Positions 26,538 through 35,274 of a stretch of DNA of 43,959 bases are shown piece after piece (the first letter of the stretch is position 1; each line of letters starts with the position of its first letter). This DNA is from Anaerolineae bacterium (GTDB lineage: Bacteria > Chloroflexota > Anaerolineae > UBA4142 > SHND01), in contig JADZCJ010000117.1 in assembly GCA_020851635.1 (NCBI GenBank), positions 1-43,959 of the forward strand, read 5' to 3'. The translations under genes were made by a program, and so were the position numbers. The notes beneath the pieces are model-generated. The model was not told the origin of the DNA, did no database searches, and was given only the letters and a program-made list of their open reading frames with translations.

Positions 26538-26622
26538 AGTCGTTTCGTTCCCCGCGCTTTGGTCGGCAACGAACAAACGCCGTTTCGTTCCTCACCCGAC
26601 ACGCTGCGGCGAGCGCGCCCTA
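26538..26622. repeat. Composite palindromic repeat, copy 6 with extra half
   Basis: A half copy (GTCGTTTCGTTCCCC) is followed by a full copy at 26566-26622, whose second module reads ACACGCTGCGGCGAGCGCGC. The 40 bp after it resemble the flank of copy 8, so the repeated unit is longer than the palindrome itself. Confidence 0.65.
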
Positions 26623-26749
26623 CCCGCAATCAAAAACATGACGCACACATTCCTCTGTCACCGACGTAACAAATATCCGGCAAGCTGAGTTATAATGTGG
26701 GTGAGCGAGTCGTCCGCAAGTTCCGCATCAAATCCAGGAGGAGAAAGCG

Positions 26750-27901
26750 ATGAGAGATTTTCGGCGAAAGCGTTCTGTCCTGTCCGCCCTGTGTTTGCTC
26801 GTGATTACGAGCTTTGTTCTGATTGCCTGCAGTGCGCCACCCCCCGCCGCGGCGCCCCCCCCCACCACCGCATCCGCCGGTGCTGCGACAGCGCCCGCCG
26901 AGTCCACCACCGCATCCGCGCAAGCGAACGGTCCGTTTGTTTTGCTCGATTGGGCGGGGTTTGAACTCCCCGAATACTATCCCACCTTCACTGAAAAACA
27001 TCCCGACGTCGCGCCCGAGTATGCATTTTTTGCCGAGGACCCCGAAGGATTCGCCAAAGCGGCGAGCGGTTTCCAGTTTGACCTCGTGCATCCCTGCATC
27101 AGCTATTGGGAGCTGTATGTGTCCGAAGGGTTGATCCAACCCATTGACACCTCGCGCCTGAAAAACTGGAGCGGCGTTTCCGAAAAGCTTGCCGCGTACG
27201 GGATGATTGACGGCAAACAATATTTTGTGCCGTACGATTGGGGTTTCGAGTCCATCATTTATCGCACCGACAAAGTAAAGACGCCCCCGACCTCGTGGGC
27301 GGACCTTTGGAACCCCGAATACAAGGGTCATCTTTCGATGTATGATTCCGGCGAGGCGGCGCATATTATTACGGCGCTTGCCCTTGGTTTTGACCCGTGG
27401 AACACCACGCCCGAGCAGGACGAGCAGATCAAGCAAAAACTCCTGGAACTCAAACCGAACCTGCTCAATTACTGGAGCGATTCGACCGAGGTGAGCCAGC
27501 TGCTTGCTTCCGGCGATGCCTGGGTGATCGCAAGCGCATGGAACGATGCGTATGTCACCGCCAAAAACGAAGGCGTCCCCGCCGAATATATCACCCCCAA
27601 AGAAGGGCGAGTGGGTTTTCTCTGCGGCTATGCCATCTCGAGCAAGACCAAGAACCTCGACCTCGCTTACGATTATCTTGACGCGCTGCTCGAACCGGAA
27701 GCGATTGCCGCCATGGGCAACACAAACGGATACGGGATTTCCAACATCAAGGCAATCCCCCTGGTTGATCCCGAACTGGTCGCCGCAATGGATATGGACA
27801 AACCCGAAATCCTCGAAAGCACCCAGTTCTATCGCCCGTTGGACGACGCACAGCGCGAACAATTTACGAGCATGTGGAGCGAAATCAAAGCGGCGCCCTG
27901 A
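26750..27901 (+). CDS. Spermidine/putrescine-type ABC transporter binding lipoprotein (PotD-like)
   Basis: The protein has 383 residues and AGGAGGAG 6 nt before the ATG. The lipoprotein signal ends in the lipobox LIAC (Cys about 25), followed by an Ala/Pro/Thr linker to about 62. The mature domain has the type-2 periplasmic fold seen in PotD/PotF: FDLVHPCISYWELYVSEGLIQPID near residues 108-130 (in parts: FDLVHPCI, EGLIQPID), YFVPYDWGFESIIYRTDK and LDLAYDYLDALLEPEA. It captures the ligand of the importer encoded just downstream. PotD relatives also bind other small cations, opines and amino-acid derivatives, so the ligand is open. Confidence 0.9.
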   Translation: MRDFRRKRSVLSALCLLVITSFVLIACSAPPPAAAPPPTTASAGAATAPAESTTASAQANGPFVLLDWAGFELPEYYPTFTEKHPDVAPEYAFFAEDPEGFAKAASGFQFDLVHPCISYWELYVSEGLIQPIDTSRLKNWSGVSEKLAAYGMIDGKQYFVPYDWGFESIIYRTDKVKTPPTSWADLWNPEYKGHLSMYDSGEAAHIITALALGFDPWNTTPEQDEQIKQKLLELKPNLLNYWSDSTEVSQLLASGDAWVIASAWNDAYVTAKNEGVPAEYITPKEGRVGFLCGYAISSKTKNLDLAYDYLDALLEPEAIAAMGNTNGYGISNIKAIPLVDPELVAAMDMDKPEILESTQFYRPLDDAQREQFTSMWSEIKAAP

Positions 27902-27906
27902 CCAAC

Positions 27907-27968
27907 CGTAGGGAACGCTCGCCGCAGCGTTCCCCGACACCGGAACGAAACAGCGTTCGTTCCCTACG
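27907..27968. repeat. Composite palindromic repeat, copy 7 (full, inverse orientation)
   Basis: Perfect 11-bp outer arms, CGTAGGGAACG (27907-27917) and CGTTCCCTACG (27958-27968), enclose two hairpins, GGAACGCT/AGCGTTCC and GGAACGAA/TTCGTTCC. It begins 6 nt after the PotD-like stop codon and may attenuate the operon. Confidence 0.8.
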
Positions 27969-27982
27969 CTTGAGGATTCGCG

Positions 27983-28147
27983 ATGACACGATTCACCGCC
28001 AAAAGGAACCCCACCCCCCCCGACAAAGGTCCCGTCACAGCCCGGCCGCGCTTGACCAACGCCGGGATATACATCTTTCGCCCGCGCGTCGCGTTTGCGT
28101 GCAAGCAGTTTCCGAGCGATGTAACGCGTTGGGAGTTGAATCCATAG
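27983..28147 (+). CDS. Possible small ORF, 54 residues, coupled to the PotB-like gene
   Basis: An ATG with GAGG 7 nt upstream opens a 54-codon frame that ends at TAG 28145-28147, two bases before the PotB-like ATG. The product (starting MTRFTAKRNP, ending TRWELNP) is basic and has no hydrophobic segment or known motif. The frame crosses a run of eight C. It may be a leader that couples translation, a remnant, or chance. I do not recognise it. Confidence 0.2.
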   Translation: MTRFTAKRNPTPPDKGPVTARPRLTNAGIYIFRPRVAFACKQFPSDVTRWELNP

Positions 28148-28149
28148 CG

Positions 28150-29001
28150 ATGGAAAATCGTTCGCGCATCACGATCCTGATGCTGCCCCCTGCCTTGTGG
28201 CTCGTGCTCCTCTTTATCGTGCCGCTCGGCATCATGGCTGTCTTTTCCTTTCGCGAAGGTTCGTTTGGCGCCGAACGCGAACAATTCACCCTCGAAAACT
28301 ATCAACATTTTTTCGCCAATCGCTCGTATCTGAATCTGCTGGGCACGTCGGCGTGGATTGCGTTTCAGACCGCGCTGATTGCCGTCGTCCTTTCCTATCC
28401 CCTCGCCTACTTTTTGTCATTTCGCGCCGGCGAGGCGCGCGTGACTCTGCTCACAATCCTGATCGTTCCCGCCTGGACCAGTTTTCTGCTTCGTATCCTC
28501 TCCTGGAAATTGATCCTCGGCTCCGGCGGCGTGCTCAACACATTTTTGCTCTCGCTGGGAGTGATTCAAGAGGCGTCGCCATTGCTCATTTACAGCCGCG
28601 CCGCCGTCGTCGTGACCCTCGTCTATGTGTGGATTCCCTTTGCCACCCTGCCCATCTTTTCCGCGCTCGAACGGATTGACCGCCGTCTGTTGGAAGCGGC
28701 GGCGGATTTGGGCTGCCCGCCGTGGGAAGCATTTTTGCGCGTGACCCTTCCGCTCAGCCTGCCCGGCGTCATCGCCGCCTTTTTCTTTGTCTTTATTCCT
28801 ACGCTCGGCGAATGGGTCACCCCCGCGCTGGTCGGCGGCGCGCAGGGCATCATGTATGGCAACCTGATCCAGGACCAGTTCGTGCGCGCGCTCAATTGGC
28901 CCCTCGGCGCCATCATGAGTCTGGTGTTGATGGCGCTCGTGCTCGTGATTCTGATTATCTTTAACCGGTTCATTCGTATTTCCGACCTGGCGGGAGCGTG
29001 A
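28150..29001 (+). CDS. Spermidine/putrescine-type ABC permease (PotB-like)
   Basis: The protein has 283 residues from the ATG at 28150; GGGAG lies 14 nt upstream. Six hydrophobic helices are expected, starting with ITILMLPPALWLVLLFIVPLG. The EAA loop has AAADLGCPPWEAFLRVTLPLSLPG (in parts: AAADLGCPPWEAF and VTLPLSLPG), as in PotB/PotH. The in-frame extension upstream to 27874 runs through the repeat and is not credible. The stop codon overlaps the region of the next gene's ribosome site, so the two permeases are co-translated. Confidence 0.9.
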   Translation: MENRSRITILMLPPALWLVLLFIVPLGIMAVFSFREGSFGAEREQFTLENYQHFFANRSYLNLLGTSAWIAFQTALIAVVLSYPLAYFLSFRAGEARVTLLTILIVPAWTSFLLRILSWKLILGSGGVLNTFLLSLGVIQEASPLLIYSRAAVVVTLVYVWIPFATLPIFSALERIDRRLLEAAADLGCPPWEAFLRVTLPLSLPGVIAAFFFVFIPTLGEWVTPALVGGAQGIMYGNLIQDQFVRALNWPLGAIMSLVLMALVLVILIIFNRFIRISDLAGA

Positions 29002-29003
29002 CG

Positions 29004-29810
29004 ATGCGCGCGCAGCGTTATCTTTCTTTCGGCTTTGCGTACTATCTTCTCCTCGCGCTCTTTTTGTATCTCCCGATCCTGGTCCTCGTCATTTTTTCGT
29101 TCAACGATTCCACCCTGCTCGTCTACCCGCTCAAGGGTTTCACCCTCCGCTGGTATTCCGCCCTCTTGAACGCGCACGAATTATTGGACGCGGTCCGCAA
29201 CAGCGTGATCGTCGGGTTCGCTTCTTCTTTTGTCTCGGTCGTGTTTGGCGCAATGGCTGCGCTCGCCATCGCGCGCTTTAATTTTCCCGGACGCGGTTTT
29301 TTCCTCGCCATCTCGTCTCTGCCGCTGGTCATTCCCTATGTGGTCCTGAGCGTGGCACTCGTCCTGCTCTTTGCCCAAATCGGAGTGCCGCTTTCGCTCT
29401 TTGCCGTCGGCGTCGCGCACACGGTCATCAACATTCCCTATGTCATGTTGATCGTGGCGGCGCGGCTCGCGGGCTTTGAACAAAACCTCGAAGAAGCGGC
29501 GATGGATTTGGGCGCAACGTATTGGGGCACGCTCATGCGCGTCACCCTGCCCATCGCCGCGCCCGCCCTGGCGGCAGCGTTCCTTTCTTCGTTCACGACT
29601 TCGTTTGACGAATTTGCGCTGGCATTTTTTCTGACGGGCACCGAAAACACTCTGCCCGTGTATCTCTATTCTCAACTGCGCTTCCCCAACCGCTTGCCGT
29701 TGGTCGTCGCCCTCGCCGCCATCATCATGCTCGTTTCCGTTTTGTTGATCATCTTTTCGGAATGGCTGCGACGGATCGGCACGCAGACTACGCCCCGAGG
29801 AGCGGAATGA
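29004..29810 (+). CDS. Spermidine/putrescine-type ABC permease (PotC-like)
   Basis: The protein has 268 residues from the ATG at 29004, with GGGAG 7 nt upstream; the GTG at 28998 is too close to it. Membrane helices start at about residues 10-30. The segment LIVFSFNDS-like LVIFSFNDSTL after helix 1 and the EAA loop AAMDLGATYWGTLMRVTLP are typical of PotC/PotI. Near the C-terminus SSFTTSFDEFALAFFL is another PotC hallmark. The gene ends with ATGA shared with the ATPase gene, which indicates tight coupling. Confidence 0.92.
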   Translation: MRAQRYLSFGFAYYLLLALFLYLPILVLVIFSFNDSTLLVYPLKGFTLRWYSALLNAHELLDAVRNSVIVGFASSFVSVVFGAMAALAIARFNFPGRGFFLAISSLPLVIPYVVLSVALVLLFAQIGVPLSLFAVGVAHTVINIPYVMLIVAARLAGFEQNLEEAAMDLGATYWGTLMRVTLPIAAPALAAAFLSSFTTSFDEFALAFFLTGTENTLPVYLYSQLRFPNRLPLVVALAAIIMLVSVLLIIFSEWLRRIGTQTTPRGAE

Positions 29811-30919
29811 GCGAGCTCGCCGTCGAACTCTCCAACGTCTTTAAAACCTTTAGCGCGTCGAACGCGCGGGATGTCAATGCCGTGCGCAACGTCAATCTCG
29901 CGATTCGCGCGGGCGAATTTTTCACCCTGCTGGGTCCGAGCGGCTGCGGCAAGACCACCACCCTGCGCCTGATTGCCGGGTTTGAACAGCCGACCAGAGG
30001 CGAGGTGCGGATCCAGGGCAAACCCATGAACGGCGTCCCCCCTTACCGGCGTCCCGTAAACACAGTCTTTCAGAACTATGCGCTTTTCCCGCATTTGTCG
30101 GTCCAGGAAAACGTGGGGTTTGGACTGGCGATAAAACGGGTATCAAAAGAGGAAAAAAAGAAACGGGTGCAGGCAGCATTGGACCTTGTGGAACTGCCCC
30201 AAGCCGCAGACCGCAAACCGAGCCAGTTGTCCGGCGGGCAGCAGCAGCGGGTGGCGCTGGCGCGGGCGCTGGTCAATCAACCCGCCGTCCTGCTGCTCGA
30301 CGAGCCGCTCGGCGCGCTGGACCTGAAACTGCGAAAAAACATGCAACTCGAGCTCAAGCACATGCAAGAGCTGCTCAAACTGACCTTTATCTATGTCACG
30401 CACGACCAGGAAGAGGCGCTCACCATGAGCGACCGCATTGCGGTCATGAGCGCGGGCAATGTGCTGCAGATCGGCGCGCCGATAGAGATCTATGAAAAAC
30501 CCGCGACTCGTTTTGTCGCGGATTTTATCGGCGAGACCAATTTTTTGAACGGGCGCGTCGTCGAGATGGGGACCGCCATGACCGGAGTAGAAGTGACGGG
30601 CAAACGCATCAATCTCCCGCGCCAAAACGAGTTTCCCACAAACAGCGTCAACGTCACGCTCACGGTGCGCCCCGAAAAAGTCGGCATCAGCCGACCGGAA
30701 TCTTTTGCGGACGAGGCGAAACGCATTTCCTTTTCCGGCGTCATCCGCGAAGCGGTCTATATCGGCACCGACACCCGCTACCTCGTCGGTCTCTCGAACG
30801 CCGAGACGCTGGTCGCGCGCCTCCAAAGCAGTCCGGGGCATCGTCCCGGCGAGTACGCCATAGACGACCCTGTTATCGTCTGGTTCGAACCGGGCGATAT
30901 TCGCTTGCTGACGGAATAG
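29807..30919 (+). CDS. Spermidine/putrescine-type ABC transporter ATPase (PotA-like)
   Basis: The protein has 370 residues from the ATG at 29807, with GAGGAG 4 nt upstream; the longer in-frame start at 29762 lies within the permease gene. Walker A is GPSGCGKTT, the Q-loop NYALFPHLSVQENV, the signature LSGGQQQRVALARAL, Walker B VLLLDEPLGALD and the switch His is in THDQEEAL. A TOBE regulatory domain fills the C-terminal third. It completes a PotD-B-C-A operon. The gene order, with the binding protein first, differs from E. coli potABCD. It converges on the FAD-enzyme operon with only 7 bp between them. Confidence 0.94.
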   Translation: MSELAVELSNVFKTFSASNARDVNAVRNVNLAIRAGEFFTLLGPSGCGKTTTLRLIAGFEQPTRGEVRIQGKPMNGVPPYRRPVNTVFQNYALFPHLSVQENVGFGLAIKRVSKEEKKKRVQAALDLVELPQAADRKPSQLSGGQQQRVALARALVNQPAVLLLDEPLGALDLKLRKNMQLELKHMQELLKLTFIYVTHDQEEALTMSDRIAVMSAGNVLQIGAPIEIYEKPATRFVADFIGETNFLNGRVVEMGTAMTGVEVTGKRINLPRQNEFPTNSVNVTLTVRPEKVGISRPESFADEAKRISFSGVIREAVYIGTDTRYLVGLSNAETLVARLQSSPGHRPGEYAIDDPVIVWFEPGDIRLLTE

Positions 30920-30926
30920 AACGCTT

Positions 30927-32489
30927 TTACCCTTTGCCCATCTCCCGCGCCGCATTGCGCCCCGCCGCGCCCGCCACGCCACCGCCTGGGTGCGCGCCCC
31001 CGCCGCACAAATACAGGTTGGCGATGGGCGTCTGATACTGCGCCCACCCCGGCACGGGACGCATAAAAAAGAATTGGTCCAGCATCACCGCCCCTTGCGT
31101 CAAACACCCTTCCCGCAAATGATACGTCTCTTGCAAATCGCACGGCGTCAAGACCTGCGATTCGAGAACGCGAGACTCTATGCCGGGTGCATACCGGCTC
31201 AAAATCCCCAGCGCCTTTTCTCTCACTCTCTCGGTCTCGGGTCTCCAATCTCCGGTCTTGAGTGTATACGGCGCATATTGCAGCCACGCCGACATGACAT
31301 GTTTCCCCTCGGGCGCGCGGGACGAGTCCGCAAGGGTCGGGATTGTGAATTCGAGATAGGGGTTCTCGGAAACGGAACCGTATTTGGCATCGTCGTAGGC
31401 GCGTTCGAGCGCGGTGACGGTCGGATTCACGGCGATGGTCCCGCGCAAGAGCGAGGGGTCGGTGTTGTGAAACGTCGGCAGCCCATCCAGCAGAAAATTG
31501 AGTTTCACATTCGCCCCGCGATACTTGATCGTGCGCACCGCGCGCACAAATTCGGCGTCCAACTCGTACGCGCCAACCAGGTCCAGAAACGTGGTGTGCG
31601 GGTCGGCGCTCGAACCAATCCGCCGCGCCGCCAATTCCTCGCCGTTCTGCAGAACCACGCCCGTTGCCATGTCGTCTTTGAGCGTTATCCTCACGACGCG
31701 TTCGCCTTGACGGATTTCGCCCCCGCGCGCCCGCACAACGTTCGCCAACGCGTCCGCCAGTTTTCCGATACCGCCGCGCACATACCGCGTCGGACGAATG
31801 ACTCCACCGCCATAGACCTGGCGATGCATAAAATTGAGCGTTGTGCCCGTCGCCAGCGGTCCCTGCATCAGCGCAGTCACACCGCCTGCAGCGAGGACGC
31901 CCTTGAGCGTTTCATTCTCGAACCATTCGTCCATCCAGTCTGCGATCGCAATCGGCAGCATTCTCAGCGCTTCATACAGGTCCGTCTTGCCCAGCCCGCG
32001 CAGTTTCAGCCCCAGACTCCCCAGCGTCCACAAACTTTCCGATTTCACCTCGTTCGGGCGCGGCGGGGTCGCGGCATACAGCGCTTCCATGAATCCGCTC
32101 ACCCGCGCCACGCGTTCGACAAACGCGCCCCATTTGTCGGCATCCCGCGCTGAAAACGGGCGCAGTCCTTCCGCCGTCTTGCCCACATCGCGCCACAGCG
32201 TCAAACCCGCGCCGTCGGGCTGCAGGGCATGCACGCTCGGGTCGGCGCCAATAAACTCGACGCCGCTCAAGCCCAACTCGCGCGCAATGCGCGGGTCAAA
32301 CCCCGTAAGGTTGCCCACCAGCGTATCGCACAGCACCCCCGGCGCCAATTCCTCCGTCACCGCCGTGCCGCCGAGCGCCTGACGCGCTTCCAGCACCAGC
32401 ACGCGATGACCCGCCTTTGCCAGATACGCCGCCGTGGTCAGTCCATTCAATCCGGCGCCGATGATGATGGCGTCAAAGTTATTTTTCAT
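30927..32489 (-). CDS. FAD-dependent oxidoreductase, phytoene-desaturase/PYROXD2-like (paralogue 2)
   Basis: The protein has 520 residues. Its N-terminal dinucleotide-binding fold is IIIGAGLNGLTTAAYLAKAG with Glu at the end of the second strand (VLVLEAR). The C-terminal FAD motif is LYLCGGGAHPGGGVAGAAGRNAA. This is COG1233 of the amine-oxidase/carotene-desaturase superfamily, but there are no other carotenoid genes nearby. It overlaps the end of its upstream paralogue by 11 nt, so the two are made together, perhaps as a heterodimer. The context (GcvT-like protein, polyamine-type importer) points to oxidation of a C-N or related bond rather than to pigment synthesis (inference). Confidence 0.85.
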   Translation of the reverse strand: MKNNFDAIIIGAGLNGLTTAAYLAKAGHRVLVLEARQALGGTAVTEELAPGVLCDTLVGNLTGFDPRIARELGLSGVEFIGADPSVHALQPDGAGLTLWRDVGKTAEGLRPFSARDADKWGAFVERVARVSGFMEALYAATPPRPNEVKSESLWTLGSLGLKLRGLGKTDLYEALRMLPIAIADWMDEWFENETLKGVLAAGGVTALMQGPLATGTTLNFMHRQVYGGGVIRPTRYVRGGIGKLADALANVVRARGGEIRQGERVVRITLKDDMATGVVLQNGEELAARRIGSSADPHTTFLDLVGAYELDAEFVRAVRTIKYRGANVKLNFLLDGLPTFHNTDPSLLRGTIAVNPTVTALERAYDDAKYGSVSENPYLEFTIPTLADSSRAPEGKHVMSAWLQYAPYTLKTGDWRPETERVREKALGILSRYAPGIESRVLESQVLTPCDLQETYHLREGCLTQGAVMLDQFFFMRPVPGWAQYQTPIANLYLCGGGAHPGGGVAGAAGRNAAREMGKG

Positions 32490-34086
32490 CCTTCAAAATC
32501 TCCAACGCCGCCAGCCGTCCTCCCGCACCCATGATGCCGCCGCCGGGATGCGTCCCCGAGCCGCATTGATAAAAATGTCGCAGTGGCGTGCGGTAGCTGC
32601 CCCAGCGCGGCGCGGGGCGCAAAAAGAACAGCTGATGCAAAGCGAGTTCGCCCGCAAAAATGTTGCCTTCGGTCAGCCCCGTAATCTCTTCGACATCCCA
32701 CGGCGTCAGCACCTGACGATGCAGGATCGCGGACTTGATGTTGGGCGCAAATTCCGCCAGTGTATTGATCACCGCGTCGCCGAACGCTTCGCGCCGGGCG
32801 TCATTCCAGCCGCCGTTCAAATTGTATGGCGCATACTGGACAAAAATGGACATGACGTGCTTGCCGGGCGGCGCCATCTGCGGGTCAATCAACGAGGGAA
32901 TGATCATGTCCATATACGGGCGCTGTGAAAAATTCCCGTATTTGGCGTCGTCAAACGCGCGTTCGATGTATTCGATGCTCGGGCTGATCGAGACCGCGCC
33001 GCGCAGCGCGCGCATGGGCGCGGCGGAATCATTGTGTCTGACCAGCGATTCGAACGCGGCAAAACGCGGCAGTTCGCTCAATGCCAGGTTCACCTTGCCC
33101 GACGAGCCGCGCGTCTTGAACCGCCGGATCGAGTCCACAAAATCATCGGGCAGTTCCTTTTCATCCACCAGTTTCAAAAATGTGCGCTTGGGGTCGAGCG
33201 AGGAAACAATCGTATCCGCATAGAGGTCGTCGCCGTTTTCGAGCGCCACGCCGACCGCCCGCCCATTCCGCACAATGACCCGGGACACGGGCGCACTGAG
33301 CCGAATCTCGACGCCCAACGCGCGCGCCGAGCTCGCAATCGCTTCGCTCACCCCCCCCGTGCCGCCTTTGGCAAAGCCCCACGCGCGGAACGCGCCGTCA
33401 ATCTCGCCCATGTAATGATGCAGCAGCACATACGCCGTGCCGGGCGAGCGCGGACCCATGAACGTGCCGATGATGCCGCTCGCGGTCTTGGTCCCTTTTA
33501 ACGGGACGCAATCAAACCACTCGTCCAAAAAGTCCGCCGCGCTCATGGTCATGAGTTTATACAATTGATAAATCGTCTTTTCGGGCAGCGAACGCGCAAA
33601 CTGACCGAGCTGGAGCAAGCGGCGGAGCTCGGTAAAACTCAACGCCGCGGGATCTGGCGGAATCATGCTGAGGATCGGACGAATCGCTTTTGCCATCTGA
33701 TACATCTGAAAGCCGTAATCGTCATACGCATCGGCATCATGCGGCGAGTGGCGATAAATCTCGCGCCGCGTCTCGTCGTGGTCGTCCCAGAACGCGATAT
33801 AGTCGTGGTCGAGCGTCGGCGTAAACGTGCTCGGCAGCGGCAAGATTTCCAGCCCGTGCTTTGCCAATTCCAATTCGCGAATGATCTCGGGGCGCAGCAG
33901 CGAGACGACATAGGAAAATTCCGAAAACTTGTATCCGGGAAAAATCTCTTCGGTCACCGCCGCGCCGCCGACGAGGTGCCGCCGTTCCAGCACCATCACC
34001 TTTTTCCTCGCCCGCGCGAGGTACGCGGCATTGATCAGCCCGTTGTGACCCCCGCCAATCACTATCACATCAAATGGATTCGCCAT
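32479..34086 (-). CDS. FAD-dependent oxidoreductase, phytoene-desaturase/PYROXD2-like (paralogue 1)
   Basis: The protein has 535 residues. The N-terminus VIVIGGGHNGLINAAYLARA binds FAD and is followed by KVMVLERR. The C-terminal motif is CGSGTHPGGGIMGAGGRLAA, parallel to that of the next gene. Both proteins share landmarks such as RFKTRGSSGKVNLALSELP versus RTIKYRGANVKLNFLLDGLP. The start codon directly abuts the stop codon of the GcvT-like gene (0 bp), so the three genes form one operon. Human PYROXD2 and bacterial homologues are largely uncharacterised, so no reaction is claimed. Confidence 0.86.
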   Translation of the reverse strand: MANPFDVIVIGGGHNGLINAAYLARARKKVMVLERRHLVGGAAVTEEIFPGYKFSEFSYVVSLLRPEIIRELELAKHGLEILPLPSTFTPTLDHDYIAFWDDHDETRREIYRHSPHDADAYDDYGFQMYQMAKAIRPILSMIPPDPAALSFTELRRLLQLGQFARSLPEKTIYQLYKLMTMSAADFLDEWFDCVPLKGTKTASGIIGTFMGPRSPGTAYVLLHHYMGEIDGAFRAWGFAKGGTGGVSEAIASSARALGVEIRLSAPVSRVIVRNGRAVGVALENGDDLYADTIVSSLDPKRTFLKLVDEKELPDDFVDSIRRFKTRGSSGKVNLALSELPRFAAFESLVRHNDSAAPMRALRGAVSISPSIEYIERAFDDAKYGNFSQRPYMDMIIPSLIDPQMAPPGKHVMSIFVQYAPYNLNGGWNDARREAFGDAVINTLAEFAPNIKSAILHRQVLTPWDVEEITGLTEGNIFAGELALHQLFFLRPAPRWGSYRTPLRHFYQCGSGTHPGGGIMGAGGRLAALEILKDEK

Positions 34087-35274
34087 TTATTTTTTCTTTC
34101 TCGCCGGATCATAAAACGGCGTCTTGACCACTGTTGCCGCCGCCTGTTTCCGTTTGTGCTCGACCGTCACTTCGAGATTCAAATTCGTGCCGATTTCATT
34201 GTATGGCGCTTGAATATGCGCCAGCACAATATACTTTTTCAAGATGGGCGACCAGCAGCCGCTCGACCCATATCCCACCCATTTGTCGTCCGCATACACC
34301 GGCGTGCTCTGCCGCCACGCCGGACCCGCCACGGCGGGATGCAGCCCCTCTTGGGCATACACATTTTCCAGCGCCACCCAGTCCACGTCCAGCCCCACAA
34401 ACTGCCAGTCCGACCCGCGCTTTTTGTGCTGTGCCAGAGCGCGTTTGCCGATAAAGTTGCCCTTGTCGAGATTCACCGTCCAGCCGAGGTTGATCTCGTA
34501 CGGCGACGATTTTTGACCCTCGATCCGCGCCCGCCGCGCCGAGGTGTAATCGGTTTCGATCAGAATCAACCCCGCCTCGATCCGAGCCACATCCAGCGCC
34601 AGAATCCCCATGGGCGTAATGCCATAATCCTCGCCCGCTTGCATCAGCGCATCCCAGAGCGGCTCGGCGTATTGGTTCTCGGTCCAAATCTCGTATCCCA
34701 GATCGCCCGTATACCCCGTGCGCGAAATCACGGTCGGAAGCTCGCGCAACTGCATCGGCGTTGTGCGAAAATAGCCCAGGCCGTCCAATATCCCGGCGGC
34801 GAGACGGTTCAAAATCTTGCGCGAGTTGGGACCTTGCAGCGAGAGCGCGGCGGTCGCATCCGAAACATCCTCAATCGTCACGCGCATCCCCTGCGCGTTC
34901 TCGCAAAACCACAAATAGTTCGGGTCGGCGCTCGTCACAAAAAAGAGGTCCTCGGCGCGGCGATGCACCGTGCCGTCATCCAGCACTTTGCCGTCATCAT
35001 CACACCAGGGCGTATACATCACCTGCCCCACCGCGCATTTTGCAATATCGCGCGTCATGATGTGATTCAGCACGCGCGCCGCGTCCGGTCCCTGAACCAC
35101 ATATTTATAGAGCGGCGTCACATCGAGCAGCGCGGCCGCGTTCCGAATCGCCCAATACTCGCGCTCGTGGGTCAATTCATACGAACCCGCCGCCAGATAC
35201 CCTGCCCAGCGCCGCCAATTTTGTCCCTCGCACAACGGCGCGGTGCGAGAATGAAAAGGTGTGTGTCGAAGCAT
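34087..35274 (-). CDS. GcvT-like folate-dependent aminomethyltransferase/demethylase family protein
   Basis: The protein has 395 residues from the ATG at 35274. An in-frame TTG at 35397 would add 41 residues encoded by low-complexity repeats and is rejected. The GCV_T domain is clear: LTHEREYWAIRNAAALLDVTPLYKY (in parts: EYWAIRNAAALLDVT), ALSLQGPNSRKIL, SRTGYTGDLGYEIW and a C-terminal barrel. No GcvH or GcvP gene accompanies it, so it is probably not the T-protein of glycine cleavage. Relatives transfer methyl or one-carbon units to tetrahydrofolate from DMSP, dimethylglycine, sarcosine or other methylated substrates. Its partners in the operon are two FAD enzymes. No Shine-Dalgarno is visible. 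The substrate is undetermined. Confidence 0.85.
   Translation of the reverse strand: MLRHTPFHSRTAPLCEGQNWRRWAGYLAAGSYELTHEREYWAIRNAAALLDVTPLYKYVVQGPDAARVLNHIMTRDIAKCAVGQVMYTPWCDDDGKVLDDGTVHRRAEDLFFVTSADPNYLWFCENAQGMRVTIEDVSDATAALSLQGPNSRKILNRLAAGILDGLGYFRTTPMQLRELPTVISRTGYTGDLGYEIWTENQYAEPLWDALMQAGEDYGITPMGILALDVARIEAGLILIETDYTSARRARIEGQKSSPYEINLGWTVNLDKGNFIGKRALAQHKKRGSDWQFVGLDVDWVALENVYAQEGLHPAVAGPAWRQSTPVYADDKWVGYGSSGCWSPILKKYIVLAHIQAPYNEIGTNLNLEVTVEHKRKQAAATVVKTPFYDPARKKK

Larger units (their letters stand above)
26107..26749. other. 643-bp intergenic region rich in palindromic repeats
   Basis: This divergent gap between the synthetase and PotD-like genes holds a run of nine C (26134-26142), repeat copies 4, 5 and 6, a stretch of AATTCG-type low-complexity words (about 26340-26420) and the -10 box of the transporter operon (TATAAT, 26691-26696, no good -35). 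I see no convincing gene. Confidence 0.6.

Noticed and set aside
30927-34086. Carotenoid biosynthesis cluster
   Set aside because: Phytoene-desaturase-like motifs are present, but there is no phytoene synthase or cyclase nearby and the operon partner is GcvT-like.
22802-35274. A DMSP demethylation (Dmd) pathway as a firm call
   Set aside because: The GcvT-like protein cannot be assigned to DmdA by eye, the ligase is ADP-forming rather than DmdB-like, and no DmdD is present; kept only as a comparison.
34087-35274. Glycine cleavage T-protein (gcvT)
   Set aside because: No gcvH or gcvP neighbours; the operon contains FAD enzymes, and many GcvT relatives act on other methylated substrates.
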